DNA of 64,000 nt from Robiginitomaculum sp. (GTDB lineage: Bacteria > Pseudomonadota > Alphaproteobacteria > Caulobacterales > Maricaulaceae), in contig JAJFFO010000007.1 of assembly GCA_021776615.1 (NCBI GenBank), forward strand, positions 1-64,000, given 5' to 3'. Positions 34,242 through 43,161 of the stretch are shown here, one piece after another. Every line of letters begins with the position of its first letter. Within the stretch, counting starts at the first letter, position 1. Below the pieces are notes generated by a model, which had not been told where the DNA came from, ran no database searches, and worked only from the letters and a program-made list of their open reading frames with translations. The translations under genes were made by a program, and so were the position numbers.

Positions 34242-35594
34242 ATGGGTATTTTTGATAAATTTGCAGACCTGTTGGAACAGACCAAGACATTAAGCAGCTT
34301 TGGCCAAAGCCCTGCCGGACTCAAATTCGAAAAAATACTCTCGCCGACGGAAGCGATGCTGAATGGCAAGCGCACCATTCTTTTGGGCACCAATAATTAT
34401 CTGGGCATGACCTTTGATGAGGAATCGGTGCAATGTGCAATCGAAGCCCTGAAAAGCGAAGGCACGGGCACTACCGGTTCGCGCGTTGCCAATGGCAGCT
34501 ATAACGGACACAAGGCGCTGGAAGAAGACATTGCCGATTTTTACGGCATGCATACCGCGATTTTGTTTTCAACCGGATATCAGGCCAACCTTGGCGCGAT
34601 AAGCGCCCTGGCAGGACGCGGCGATTATCTGCTTATTGATGCCGACAGCCATGCCAGCATTTATGACGCCTGCCGGCTTAGCGATGCCCAAGTCATTCCG
34701 TTTCGCCACAATGATGCTGACAATCTGAACCGCAAATTGAAACGGCTTGAAAACGAGCCGGGTTCGAAACTGATTATCATTGAAAGTATTTATTCGATGT
34801 TGGGCGACATGGTGCCGCTGCAGGATTTTGTCGACGTCAAGAACAAGCATGACAACACCTATTTGCTGATTGATGAGGCACATTCCCTTGGCGTTCTGGG
34901 CGATAAAGGCCGCGGTCTTTGCGAACATGTTGGCGTCGAAGATGATATTGATTTCATCACCGGTACGTTCTCGAAAAGCATTGGCACCGTTGGCGGGTTT
35001 TTAGTCTCCAACCATAAGGAAATGGACATTGTCCGTCTGGCCAGCCGCCCCTATATGTTCACCGCCAGCCCGCCGCCATCGGTGGTCGCTTCGGCCCGCC
35101 AAACCCTGTCCACCGTTGCTGCAGCCACGGATAAGCGCAAACAATTATGGGAAAATGCTACCCAATTATACACCGGGTTAAAAAATGCCGGTTATGAATT
35201 AGGCCCCACCATAAGCCCGATTGTGGCCATCCGTTTGCAAGACCCGGAAAAAGCCATTGCCTTGTGGAATGGCTTGCTAGAAGCTGGCATTTACACGAAT
35301 TTAGCTTTGCCGCCAGCAACGCCGTTTGGCTGGTATCTGCTGCGTTCGTCGATCAGTGCGGCCCACACCAGCGAGCAAATCGCCCTGGCGGTGGAGCTGT
35401 GCACCAAAATTGGCGTTGAATTGGGCCTGATTACCCTTTCCAATAGCAAAAAAGCCAATATTGAACTTGTTTCGGTGAAAGACGAAACAAAGCCAGCGGC
35501 GCTTAACGGCTCTTCCGAAAAGCGCCCGCGCGCCAAAGCTGAGCCAAAATCTGCGGCATTGCCAAAAGCGGATGGTTCCGCTGCCAGGGCGTAA
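34242..35594 (+). CDS. spt: Serine palmitoyltransferase
   Basis: A 450-residue PLP enzyme of the alpha-oxoamine synthase family, condensing L-serine with an acyl thioester to 3-ketosphinganine. Visible: GTNNYLGMTFDE, TGSRVANGSYNGHKALE, the DEAHSLGVLG aspartate segment, Lys245 in TGTFSKSIGTVGGF as the Schiff-base lysine, and SPPPSVVASA. The C-terminal ~45 residues are Lys/Ala/Pro-rich and probably unstructured, and overlap the end of the convergent gene. Related 2-amino-3-ketobutyrate or ALA synthases are less likely because of the ACP and ceramide genes around it. Confidence 0.9.
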   Translation: MGIFDKFADLLEQTKTLSSFGQSPAGLKFEKILSPTEAMLNGKRTILLGTNNYLGMTFDEESVQCAIEALKSEGTGTTGSRVANGSYNGHKALEEDIADFYGMHTAILFSTGYQANLGAISALAGRGDYLLIDADSHASIYDACRLSDAQVIPFRHNDADNLNRKLKRLENEPGSKLIIIESIYSMLGDMVPLQDFVDVKNKHDNTYLLIDEAHSLGVLGDKGRGLCEHVGVEDDIDFITGTFSKSIGTVGGFLVSNHKEMDIVRLASRPYMFTASPPPSVVASARQTLSTVAAATDKRKQLWENATQLYTGLKNAGYELGPTISPIVAIRLQDPEKAIALWNGLLEAGIYTNLALPPATPFGWYLLRSSISAAHTSEQIALAVELCTKIGVELGLITLSNSKKANIELVSVKDETKPAALNGSSEKRPRAKAEPKSAALPKADGSAARA

Positions 35595-36462
35595 GCACTA
35601 GTTTTACGCCGGTGCGGCGCTCAATTTTCCAGGACACATAATCCGCCCGCCCTTCAAAGGTCACGGCACCTTTGAGAATGCGCGCCAGATTTACGAATTT
35701 ACTGGCAATCTGGCATCGCAACCATTTGCCCTTGCTGGTATGGCGTCGGCCTTCAATCGGCTGGCCAATAACAAGCTGCTGGTCCTTGTCTTTGGTCGGG
35801 CTAAACCCGGCAGCAATTAAGGCTGGTAAAAACAAATCGTCATAGCGTTTAGCCGCCAAAGCGATGATTTGGTCGGCCCGACTTTGGTCTTCAATGCGCA
35901 ATTCCGCACCATAGGTAGCGCGAAACAAAGCACGCCAAAAATCGCCAGCCTGCCCGCCTGCTTCCGGCCCAAAATGTACCGCCCAGGCAATCGCGGTTTT
36001 TACTGCGCGGCGCAGCGCCGCCTGCACCTGATCCTCAATGGCCGGGTCGCGGGCAAACACCAAGGCGCTGGGCTGTGCGAAGCGCGCCCAAATGGAGATA
36101 TCATTGGCCTTGGGCTGGCAAAGCGCGGCAAAGCGCGACAGCGTAATGATCGAGACTTTGGCGTGCACCGGATTGTTTTCATACAGGGTTTTTACATAGC
36201 GCACATGGGGCGGCACCAAAATATGGGCGCGGCGCGCCAGCCCCGCTTCGCCATAACCATCGGCGTCTTTGGTCAGCACATAAAAGTCCATCAGCCCGGC
36301 ACCATCATTGGTTCGCAGGCAGGAACCGTAAAATAATATGGCGGACACTTGCGGGCCAATCTGCGCGACAATTTGCGTCGCCATAAATTGCGCCTCGGCC
36401 ATCACCGGCTGGTGCAATTCGGCGTGCAACAACTTGTCCAGCGCGTCGAAATCCCTACTCAT
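35503..36462 (-). CDS. Nucleotidyltransferase-fold protein in the sphingolipid locus
   Basis: A 319-residue protein. Near residue 42 it has ILFYGSCLRTNDGAGLMDFYVL, which follows the GS-x-R...D-x-D pattern of the pol beta-type nucleotidyltransferases, but the second acidic residue is Tyr, so the metal site may be altered. The rest is helical and basic, with no clear second domain. It overlaps the lipid kinase gene by 4 bp, so the two act together, and it overlaps the spt gene end on the other strand. In Caulobacter a ceramide kinase is grouped with two further head-group genes. This could be one of them, perhaps transferring a head group to ceramide phosphate. Confidence 0.7.
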   Translation of the reverse strand: MSRDFDALDKLLHAELHQPVMAEAQFMATQIVAQIGPQVSAILFYGSCLRTNDGAGLMDFYVLTKDADGYGEAGLARRAHILVPPHVRYVKTLYENNPVHAKVSIITLSRFAALCQPKANDISIWARFAQPSALVFARDPAIEDQVQAALRRAVKTAIAWAVHFGPEAGGQAGDFWRALFRATYGAELRIEDQSRADQIIALAAKRYDDLFLPALIAAGFSPTKDKDQQLVIGQPIEGRRHTSKGKWLRCQIASKFVNLARILKGAVTFEGRADYVSWKIERRTGVKLVLTPWQRNHPLLAMPQILAQLWRAGAFRKSR

Positions 36463-37439
36463 GGCGCAATAAAGTCGACCGAAACACCGCTGGTAATTTC
36501 CAACTTGCCGTCGGCACCGGGTGAAAAGGTTTCGCCATCAATGATGAAGTCGTGGGCAGTCTTAATGTGCACGGTTTGCGCGCTACCGCTTTCAAACCCG
36601 TCCCTTTTTAGCTTTTCGCTGCCCCTATGGCTGAACACCATCAATAATGCCCACACCAAATTCCGCGGTGGGGCTTTGATATCGAGCCATTTTATGGCCT
36701 TTGAGTTATCGCCCCAAAACGGCCATACGCCCATGACAAAGTTGTTTAGCGTAGTCAAAATAACGCCAAAATGATTTTGCTCTTCCTCGGCTACGCCATC
36801 AAAATCAACCGCGATTTTCTCGCCCGCGCGTACGCCTTCATCATCGCGGCCAAACACCGCACCATAAAAGAAACTAACGATTGTCGTAACCACCGCGACA
36901 TTATGGTTCAGGCCCTTGGAATGGACATTGGTTTGCGCCAAATCTGTCGCCGCGCGAAACCCGGCAAAGCCAACCAACGTACCCAGAACCGGCTCGTGAG
37001 AAGCATCGCCCCATACCACCCGCATGACTGGTAATGAGACGATGTGTTGCGCCTCAAGGCCGGTTTTCAACCGCTCTAACAGGCAGTTGAACGCTTCGCG
37101 TTTATATTTGGCGGTGCCGGTATTATGGGCCACCACATTGGTCTTGCCAGATGGCAAAACACAAAACATCGGTAGGTTTTTGCCAAACACGGCGGGACAT
37201 TGGCTTAACACTTCACGCACGGTTCCATCGCCGCCATCAATCACTACAATGTCAATATTTAAGGTTTTAAACCCTTGTAATATCCCGGCAATATCATTGG
37301 TGGTTTGCGCCTGAACGACATGAATGTGGTCGTGCAAATCCGCCGCTTGTGCCACACCATAGCGTTTGCGGTTCATGGTACTGAACGGATTTTGCAAAAC
37401 GCCGATTTTGACACCGGGAAATGACAGGTTTGGCTTCAA
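36459..37439 (-). CDS. Diacylglycerol/ceramide kinase-family lipid kinase
   Basis: A 326-residue protein of the DAGK catalytic fold. Its signature is IDIVVIDGGDGTVREVL near residue 63, with PSGKTNVVAHN downstream; these form the ATP-binding GGDGT and substrate-side loops. The C-terminal beta-sandwich domain is present. Its position by spt and the nucleotidyltransferase-fold gene makes a ceramide kinase (the Caulobacter CpgB type) the likeliest role: phosphorylation of ceramide to start an anionic head group. A plain diacylglycerol kinase cannot be excluded. Confidence 0.82.
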   Translation of the reverse strand: MKPNLSFPGVKIGVLQNPFSTMNRKRYGVAQAADLHDHIHVVQAQTTNDIAGILQGFKTLNIDIVVIDGGDGTVREVLSQCPAVFGKNLPMFCVLPSGKTNVVAHNTGTAKYKREAFNCLLERLKTGLEAQHIVSLPVMRVVWGDASHEPVLGTLVGFAGFRAATDLAQTNVHSKGLNHNVAVVTTIVSFFYGAVFGRDDEGVRAGEKIAVDFDGVAEEEQNHFGVILTTLNNFVMGVWPFWGDNSKAIKWLDIKAPPRNLVWALLMVFSHRGSEKLKRDGFESGSAQTVHIKTAHDFIIDGETFSPGADGKLEITSGVSVDFIAP

Positions 37440-37500
37440 AATTGGCGTGCTTTCGGCCCTAGACCATTGACATATTTGCGTTTATCGAACGTGTTTAAGG

Positions 37501-38496
37501 GTGATTAGCCGTAACTTTCTCCCATGGCAATCTTTGTCGCCAGTTTGCACCGCGCGAAAGTTTGAAAATATGCAGCCCCGATTTCGCTTTGTTCATATGT
37601 CCGATATTCATTTGCCAACCTATTTGGCGGATGCCATGCCGCCGCATTTATTGGCCAATAAGCGGCTTTTTTCGTGGCTCTCCTGGTTCACCAATCGTCG
37701 CCATATTCACAAAAAATCGGTCACCGACTCCTTGGTCAAGGAAGTGCTTGCCGCTGCCCCCGACCACATTATGGTCACCGGCGATTTGATCAACCTGTCT
37801 TTGCCCGCAGAATATGAACGGGCGGTAGAATGGTTGCATAGTCTGGGGCCCGCGGACACGGTAAGCGCCATCCCCGGCAATCATGATTTGGTGGTTGATA
37901 CCAGCGCCACGCGCGCGGGCATGGCCAGTTATGCCCCGTTTATGCGCGGTGATGACGCTAAGGATGAGGCTGGGCCTGAAACCGGGGAAAGTTTGCAATT
38001 CCCCTATGCGCGGCGACGAGGAGACGTTGTATTCATTGGCCTTTCTACCGCCATGCAAACACCAATTGGCTGGTGCAGCGGCGCTTTGATTGAGGCGCAA
38101 GGCGATAAATTACGCACCATATTGCAAGACGCCGGACGCGATAATCTGTGCCGGATTATCGCCTTGCACCACCCGCCTGCTGGCCCACAAAAGCGCCATG
38201 GCGGCCTCGAAGATAATAAAGAATTTGCCGCCATCATTAGCGAGTTTGGTGCCGAACTAATCCTGCACGGTCATACCCATCGCCCAACCATGCATACCCT
38301 CAAGGGACCGAAAGGGCCGGTGCCGGTTATGGGCATATGTTCGCTGTCAGTACAGCCGGGCAACAAACACCCCACCGGCTGCTGGAATGAATATTCGCTC
38401 TATCGCGAGGGCGAGGTTTGGAAAATCGACCTCAAAATGCATCGCTATGCGGGGCCCGACACGCCCTCCACTTTGGCATCACAAATCCTGTTATAG
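37501..38496 (+). CDS. Calcineurin-like metallophosphoesterase
   Basis: A 331-residue protein with the full dinuclear-metal motif set: HMSDIHLP, VTGDLIN, IPGNHDLV, ALHHPP and LHGHTHRP. The first codon is GTG; ATG 37570 (MQPRFRFVHMSD) may be the true start, since the domain begins right after it. No signal peptide or membrane helix is seen, so it is cytosolic. It is divergent from the lipid kinase gene with a 60-bp gap and may be a phosphatase acting on a phosphorylated sphingolipid intermediate; that is inferred only from location. Confidence 0.82.
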   Translation: MISRNFLPWQSLSPVCTARKFENMQPRFRFVHMSDIHLPTYLADAMPPHLLANKRLFSWLSWFTNRRHIHKKSVTDSLVKEVLAAAPDHIMVTGDLINLSLPAEYERAVEWLHSLGPADTVSAIPGNHDLVVDTSATRAGMASYAPFMRGDDAKDEAGPETGESLQFPYARRRGDVVFIGLSTAMQTPIGWCSGALIEAQGDKLRTILQDAGRDNLCRIIALHHPPAGPQKRHGGLEDNKEFAAIISEFGAELILHGHTHRPTMHTLKGPKGPVPVMGICSLSVQPGNKHPTGCWNEYSLYREGEVWKIDLKMHRYAGPDTPSTLASQILL

Positions 38497-38684
38497 AAGC
38501 TGTTAGAGTAGCAGGCGCTTGACACCGCCCGCTCTTGCCATTTTAAGCGCGCTTACTTAAGCTCCAAGCACCTGAAAAAAAAGAATTATCGCCCATTTGT
38601 GTAGTGAGCAACCCGTTGACATCTTCCTCAGAACTTATCTCCGCCCGCAGAGCGGCCATGAAGCCGCGGCAGGGCACTTTCCTG

Positions 38685-39902
38685 ATGCTCGACTTATATT
38701 TGCTACGCTTATTGGCCAAGCCAATGGCGGTATCTCTGGCCGTGGTTATGGCCGCATTGTTGCTGGAACGGGTTGTGCGCCTGTTTGAATTACTGGCGGA
38801 ACGCGGCGGCGGTACCGGCATGGTCTTCGCCATGGCGGCAAATTTGGTGCCGCACTATTTGGGGCTGGCGCTGCCAGCAGCCTTTTGCTTTTCCATGCTT
38901 AGCGTTATTTTACGCATGTGCAGCGAAAATGAAATGGACGCCTATGAAGGCAGTGGCCTGTCCATCCAACGCATTGCCGTGCCATTCATTGGTATTGGTG
39001 TGGTGTTTGCGCTAATCAGCGTTGCCCTGTTTGGTTATATCCAGCCCTATAGCCGCTACGCGTTTAGCGCCATCAAGCACGCTTTGATTAACTCACCATG
39101 GGATGCGCAGGTCATTCCCGGCACGTTTATCGATACCGGCAATGGTTTGCGCCTGAGCGCCTTGGATGTTGGCCCGGAAGGGCGCGTCCTTAGCAGCGTA
39201 TTTGTGTTTCAGGTCACCGATGATGACAGCGCCAACGGCAAGGTTGAAACCGCCATTACCGCCAAAACCGGCGAATTGAGTGCGTTTGAAGATGCCGGCA
39301 AACTGGTCCTCACTATGCAGGACGGTATCACCATGCCAACCGGCGAAGATGGCGGCACCACGGCGCTGGGGTTTGGCTCGCTGGATATCAGCCGCGATTA
39401 TTCGGCCAATGCGCCATTATTTCGCCCGCGCGGTTTGAGCGAACGCGAAATGACCCTGGACGAATTATGGCGCGAAGCCGGTGTCGCTGGCACCCCGCCC
39501 GACAGGCGCGCGCGGTTGAAGTCAGAATTTCACGCCCGCTTGGTTCGCGGCCTGTCGTTGATATTCCTGCCCATGCTGGCCATTCCCATGGGCCTGTCGG
39601 CAAAACGCTCGCCGCGCTGGGAAAGCATCGCCCTGACCGGAATTATTATCATTGCTTATCACCAATCCATACAATTGCTTGAAGGCTTTGGCGATTTGCA
39701 ATTGATCAATCCCGGCCCGGCTTTATGGAGCCTCGGCGTGGGTTTTGGCTTGTTTTGCGCATGGCTATTATTATTCACCAAAGGCCAAGGGCACGGCATG
39801 CCGTTGCGCCATGTGTTTAAATTTATAGAATTTTTGGCCGCTGCCATCGGGCGATTAATACCCGCCCGGTTTCGCGGCGCAAAAAAGGCGCAACCGAGAT
39901 GA
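38685..39902 (+). CDS. LptF/YjgP-family permease, probably a sphingolipid-locus paralogue
   Basis: I start at ATG 38685 (MLDLYLLRLLAKPMAVSL), because LptF proteins begin with this kind of helix and AGGG lies upstream; GTG 38604 or ATG 38658 would add 9-27 residues. About 405 residues: three N-terminal membrane helices, a periplasmic beta-jellyroll (about 130-270: DTGNGLRLSALDV, DDDSANGKV) and three C-terminal helices with the conserved EFHARLVRGLSLIFLPMLAIPMG. It is coupled to the LptG-like gene by a 4-bp overlap. In most alphaproteobacteria lptFG sit before lptD, surA, pdxA and ksgA; here they are inside the ceramide locus, suggesting a second copy. Confidence 0.82.
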   Translation: MLDLYLLRLLAKPMAVSLAVVMAALLLERVVRLFELLAERGGGTGMVFAMAANLVPHYLGLALPAAFCFSMLSVILRMCSENEMDAYEGSGLSIQRIAVPFIGIGVVFALISVALFGYIQPYSRYAFSAIKHALINSPWDAQVIPGTFIDTGNGLRLSALDVGPEGRVLSSVFVFQVTDDDSANGKVETAITAKTGELSAFEDAGKLVLTMQDGITMPTGEDGGTTALGFGSLDISRDYSANAPLFRPRGLSEREMTLDELWREAGVAGTPPDRRARLKSEFHARLVRGLSLIFLPMLAIPMGLSAKRSPRWESIALTGIIIIAYHQSIQLLEGFGDLQLINPGPALWSLGVGFGLFCAWLLLFTKGQGHGMPLRHVFKFIEFLAAAIGRLIPARFRGAKKAQPR

Positions 39903-40975
39903 TTTTATCGCGCTACCTTTCCCGCCAAATGGCCCTCAAAACCTTATGGGTGCTGCTCGCTTTTACCGCGCTCATGCAATTGATCGACTTGCTGGGCGCC
40001 TCGACCGACATTATTGAGCGCGGCGAAGGCATTGTCGGCTTTGCCAAATATATTGCCCTGCGTATGCCGGTCACCATGCAGCATATGGTGCCAATTTCCA
40101 CGCTGTTGGGGTCCGCATTGACGTTTTACAGCCTGGCACAAAGCAGCGAGATGATTGCGCTTCGCGGCTCCGGCCAAACCCCCTATCGCGCGGTATTTAT
40201 GCTGGTCCCCTTGGCGATGTTTATCGGGGTGATGTATTATTTAGTCACTGACCAGATTGTGCCGCGTGCCGACAAGGCCTTTGTCACCTGGTGGGAAAGC
40301 ACCGAACCTGTGGACCCTAATGCCGAAGACGAACAGGACAGGGAAGTCTGGGCGCGCACGACCTATAGCGTAATCCGCATTTTGGATCATGCCGATGGCG
40401 GGCGCTATCTTGAAGGCGTAACGATTTACAATCTGGACCGCGACCAGCAATTGTCAGAGCGCATTCAGGCCAAAACCGCCCAATGGGAACGGGACGGCAC
40501 CTGGACCCTGACCGGGGTGGATCGCTATATTGGCAATGATGGTGGCTCCAGCACCTTTTCAATGTCGGCAATGACCTGGAAAACCGCCCTGACACCCTCT
40601 TCGGTTTTGGAACTTGCCAATCCGGAAGTCAGCATTTCCACCTCTGGCTCGCGCCGGGTGATTAAAGGCCGGGCCGCCGGGTCGCGCTCCGGCGATTATT
40701 ATCAATTGCAATTGCAAAAAGCCTATTTGACGCTTTTCGCGCCGTTGATCATGTTGATTTTGGCGGCCCCGGTGGCTGCCGGTTTGCGGCGTTCTGGCAC
40801 CACGTCGCGCAATCTTGGCTTTGCCGTGGTTGCCGGGTTTTCGTTTTTGCTGATGGATGGCGTCTTACTGTCACTCGGCGAAGCCCACATCGTACCAAAA
40901 TTCACCGCTGCCTGGGCCTCGGCCATACTTTTCACCACCGGTGGCAGTTGGGTCTTACTAAAACTGGAAAATTAG
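39899..40975 (+). CDS. LptG/YjgQ-family permease
   Basis: A 358-residue partner of the LptF-like protein, starting at an ATGA overlap. Three membrane helices (SRQMALKTLWVLLAFTALMQLIDLL at the start), a periplasmic jellyroll (EGVTIYNLDRDQQLSERIQAKTAQWERDG) and three C-terminal helices (APLIMLILAAPVAAGLRR) match the family. With an LptB ATPase from elsewhere the pair would extract a lipid from the inner membrane. Lipopolysaccharide is the usual cargo; location suggests a sphingolipid. Confidence 0.84.
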   Translation: MILSRYLSRQMALKTLWVLLAFTALMQLIDLLGASTDIIERGEGIVGFAKYIALRMPVTMQHMVPISTLLGSALTFYSLAQSSEMIALRGSGQTPYRAVFMLVPLAMFIGVMYYLVTDQIVPRADKAFVTWWESTEPVDPNAEDEQDREVWARTTYSVIRILDHADGGRYLEGVTIYNLDRDQQLSERIQAKTAQWERDGTWTLTGVDRYIGNDGGSSTFSMSAMTWKTALTPSSVLELANPEVSISTSGSRRVIKGRAAGSRSGDYYQLQLQKAYLTLFAPLIMLILAAPVAAGLRRSGTTSRNLGFAVVAGFSFLLMDGVLLSLGEAHIVPKFTAAWASAILFTTGGSWVLLKLEN

Positions 40976-41058
40976 CGCCGTACATAAGCGCATTCAGATT
41001 GCGCGCCTGCCGCCAGCACCACTGTGACGTCGCTGGCATTGATCAATTGGGAAATTCT

Positions 41059-42198
41059 ATGGGCACAGATATTCGCATTGAACCGGTAAACGACAAGAGC
41101 GGCCTAAAAGCCTTCATCCGGCTGGCTTCGGATCTGTATGCCGATGATCCGCATTGGATCACCCCGCTGGAAATTGAACGGCTGGGGATTCTCGACCCCG
41201 AACAAAACCCCTATTTTGACCACGCCGAAGCGCAATATTGGATGGCCTATCAAGGCGACAAACCGGTTGGTCGTATCAGTGCTCAAATCGACCAATTGGC
41301 GCTGGAAGCCCACGGCAATAAAACCGGGCATTTTGGGTTTTTGGCAGCCATTGATGACCAAAAGGTAGTTTCGACCTTGCTGGAAACCGCGCAAAACTGG
41401 CTGCGCGACCGGGGCATGGATACCATGCAGGGGCCGTTTAACTTGTCGATCAATCAAGAACTTGGCCTGCTGATTGACGGTTTTGACACACCGCCAATGA
41501 TGTTAATGCCGCACGACCCGCATTATTTGGGTAAAAGTGTCGAGGCGGCGGGCTTGCACAAGGCCAAAGACCTGATCGCCTATATTCGCGGCACGGACGA
41601 GAGATTTCCGGAACGCTGGCGAAAAATGGCCGAACGCGTTGGCGCCGACGGACATGTGCATATGCGCCCCTTCAACATGAAAAACTATGCGCAGGAGATT
41701 GAAATTCTGGTCAGCATTTTCAACGAAGCCTGGCACACCAATTGGGGTTTTGTTCCGATGACGAAGAAGGAAGTCGAACATATGGCCAAGGAATTGCGGC
41801 CACTCATCCGCAAAGAACTGGCCTGGTTTGCCGAGATTAATGGTGAACCTGCGGCATTCATTGTCTGCCTGCCCGATGTCAACGATATTATTGGGGATTT
41901 GAAAGGCAAACTGCTGCCGTTTGGCTGGCTTAAGCTTTTATGGCGCTTAAAAGTTGTGCGGCCGCAAACCGCACGGGTTTTGCTTATGGGTGTGCGCAAA
42001 AAATTTGGTGATGGGTTTTTGGGAAAAATCCTCCCCTTCCGGCTGATCTATTGCCTTGAATCGGATCTCTATAAATCCGCGATTAAACGCGTAGAGATGT
42101 CGTGGATTTTGGAAGACAATGCCCCGGTACGCCGGATGATCGAGACCTTAGGCGGTGAAGCCTATAAGACCTATCGCATTTACGAAAAAGCGTTATAG
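41059..42198 (+). CDS. Bacterial ceramide synthase-like GNAT acyltransferase
   Basis: The start is ATG 41059 (MGTDIRIEPVND); the frame extends back to 40948 but that part overlaps the lptG-like gene. The 379-residue soluble protein has a GNAT-type fold (KPVGRISAQIDQLALE, GHFGFLAAIDDQ, LLETAQNWLRDRGMDTMQGPFNLSINQELG). It fits the family to which the Caulobacter ceramide synthase bCerS belongs. It would N-acylate 3-ketosphinganine or sphinganine. It is convergent with the reductase gene, with a 6-bp overlap of stops. Assignment rests on recalled similarity and on the neighbouring genes. Confidence 0.75.
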   Translation: MGTDIRIEPVNDKSGLKAFIRLASDLYADDPHWITPLEIERLGILDPEQNPYFDHAEAQYWMAYQGDKPVGRISAQIDQLALEAHGNKTGHFGFLAAIDDQKVVSTLLETAQNWLRDRGMDTMQGPFNLSINQELGLLIDGFDTPPMMLMPHDPHYLGKSVEAAGLHKAKDLIAYIRGTDERFPERWRKMAERVGADGHVHMRPFNMKNYAQEIEILVSIFNEAWHTNWGFVPMTKKEVEHMAKELRPLIRKELAWFAEINGEPAAFIVCLPDVNDIIGDLKGKLLPFGWLKLLWRLKVVRPQTARVLLMGVRKKFGDGFLGKILPFRLIYCLESDLYKSAIKRVEMSWILEDNAPVRRMIETLGGEAYKTYRIYEKAL

Positions 42199-43161
42199 CC
42201 AACCGGCTTTCCGATACCATTGCGCGGTTTCCAAAAAGCCTTCACCAATCGAAACTTTTGGCGTCCAAACCTCTTTCGGCACCCGCAAATGTGGCTGCGC
42301 GGCCCAGTTTGGGTGCAAGATTTCGCGCGCTTTACCGCTATCAAAAATACTAATCTTGCCGCGCATGCGGGCCAAAGACCCATTGAGCGACGCGACGGCG
42401 CGCACCAACAATGGCGGTATCAAAAACGGGCGCGCTTTGCGTGATGACGCGGCGCAGGCCGCGCGCACCACTTGCGGCCAACTATAGCCATCACTGGCCG
42501 GGTCGGACAGCTCGATAATCTGGTTTTTGGGGCCGACTTTGGCTAAGGCGCACAAGGCCTGCGCCGCATCGCGCACATGGATAAGGCTAAGGCGGGCTTG
42601 GGGGCCATTAAGCATGGGGTGCAATGGCAATTGCGCCGCCTTAAATATGCTCAAGGTTTCCGTATCGTGCGGCCCGTAAACGGCAGGGGGCCGCACCACC
42701 AGCCAATTACCCTTGGCCGCTATCACCGCTTGCTCGGCCGCCTGCTTGCTGGCTCCATAGCCGGACAATTGCGGCTCACGCGCGGTTAGGGAGGAAACGC
42801 CAATAAAGCGCGCCTGCGGGGCATGACGTTGCCAGGCGTCGACCAGACGCGCCGTGCCCGCGCCATTAATACGCATCAAGGCCTCATCATCGCCTTTAAT
42901 AGCGCCCGCAAGATGGATGATGACGTCCGCGCCGCGCGTTAGCCGTTGCAACGCCAATTCGTCGCCAAGATCGCCCGGCACCACTTCGATCTGGTGCGCG
43001 GCCAATTGTTCATGCAAGGGCATGGAGCGCACCAATGTGCGCACCCGCCAACCGTCAGCTTTTAACGATGCAACCACATAGCGTCCCAAAAACCCGGTTG
43101 CGCCAGTAAGCGCCGCTACCAATGGTCGCTGTTTTTGTAATCCCAAGTCTGGCTTACGCAT
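42193..43161 (-). CDS. NAD-dependent epimerase/dehydratase-like ceramide reductase
   Basis: The start is ATG 43159-43161 inside the end of the upstream gene (8-bp overlap); a longer frame would lie wholly within that gene. The 322-residue extended SDR has ALTGATGFLGRYVV (Rossmann GxxGxxG), the cofactor Arg of RTLVRS, DLGDE and the active-site YGASKQAAE (Tyr and Lys four apart). In Caulobacter an SDR of this type (CerR) in the same gene neighbourhood reduces the keto-ceramide, and I infer the same here. A mitochondrial complex-I-like SDR fold is another possible relative. Confidence 0.82.
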   Translation of the reverse strand: MRKPDLGLQKQRPLVAALTGATGFLGRYVVASLKADGWRVRTLVRSMPLHEQLAAHQIEVVPGDLGDELALQRLTRGADVIIHLAGAIKGDDEALMRINGAGTARLVDAWQRHAPQARFIGVSSLTAREPQLSGYGASKQAAEQAVIAAKGNWLVVRPPAVYGPHDTETLSIFKAAQLPLHPMLNGPQARLSLIHVRDAAQALCALAKVGPKNQIIELSDPASDGYSWPQVVRAACAASSRKARPFLIPPLLVRAVASLNGSLARMRGKISIFDSGKAREILHPNWAAQPHLRVPKEVWTPKVSIGEGFLETAQWYRKAGWL

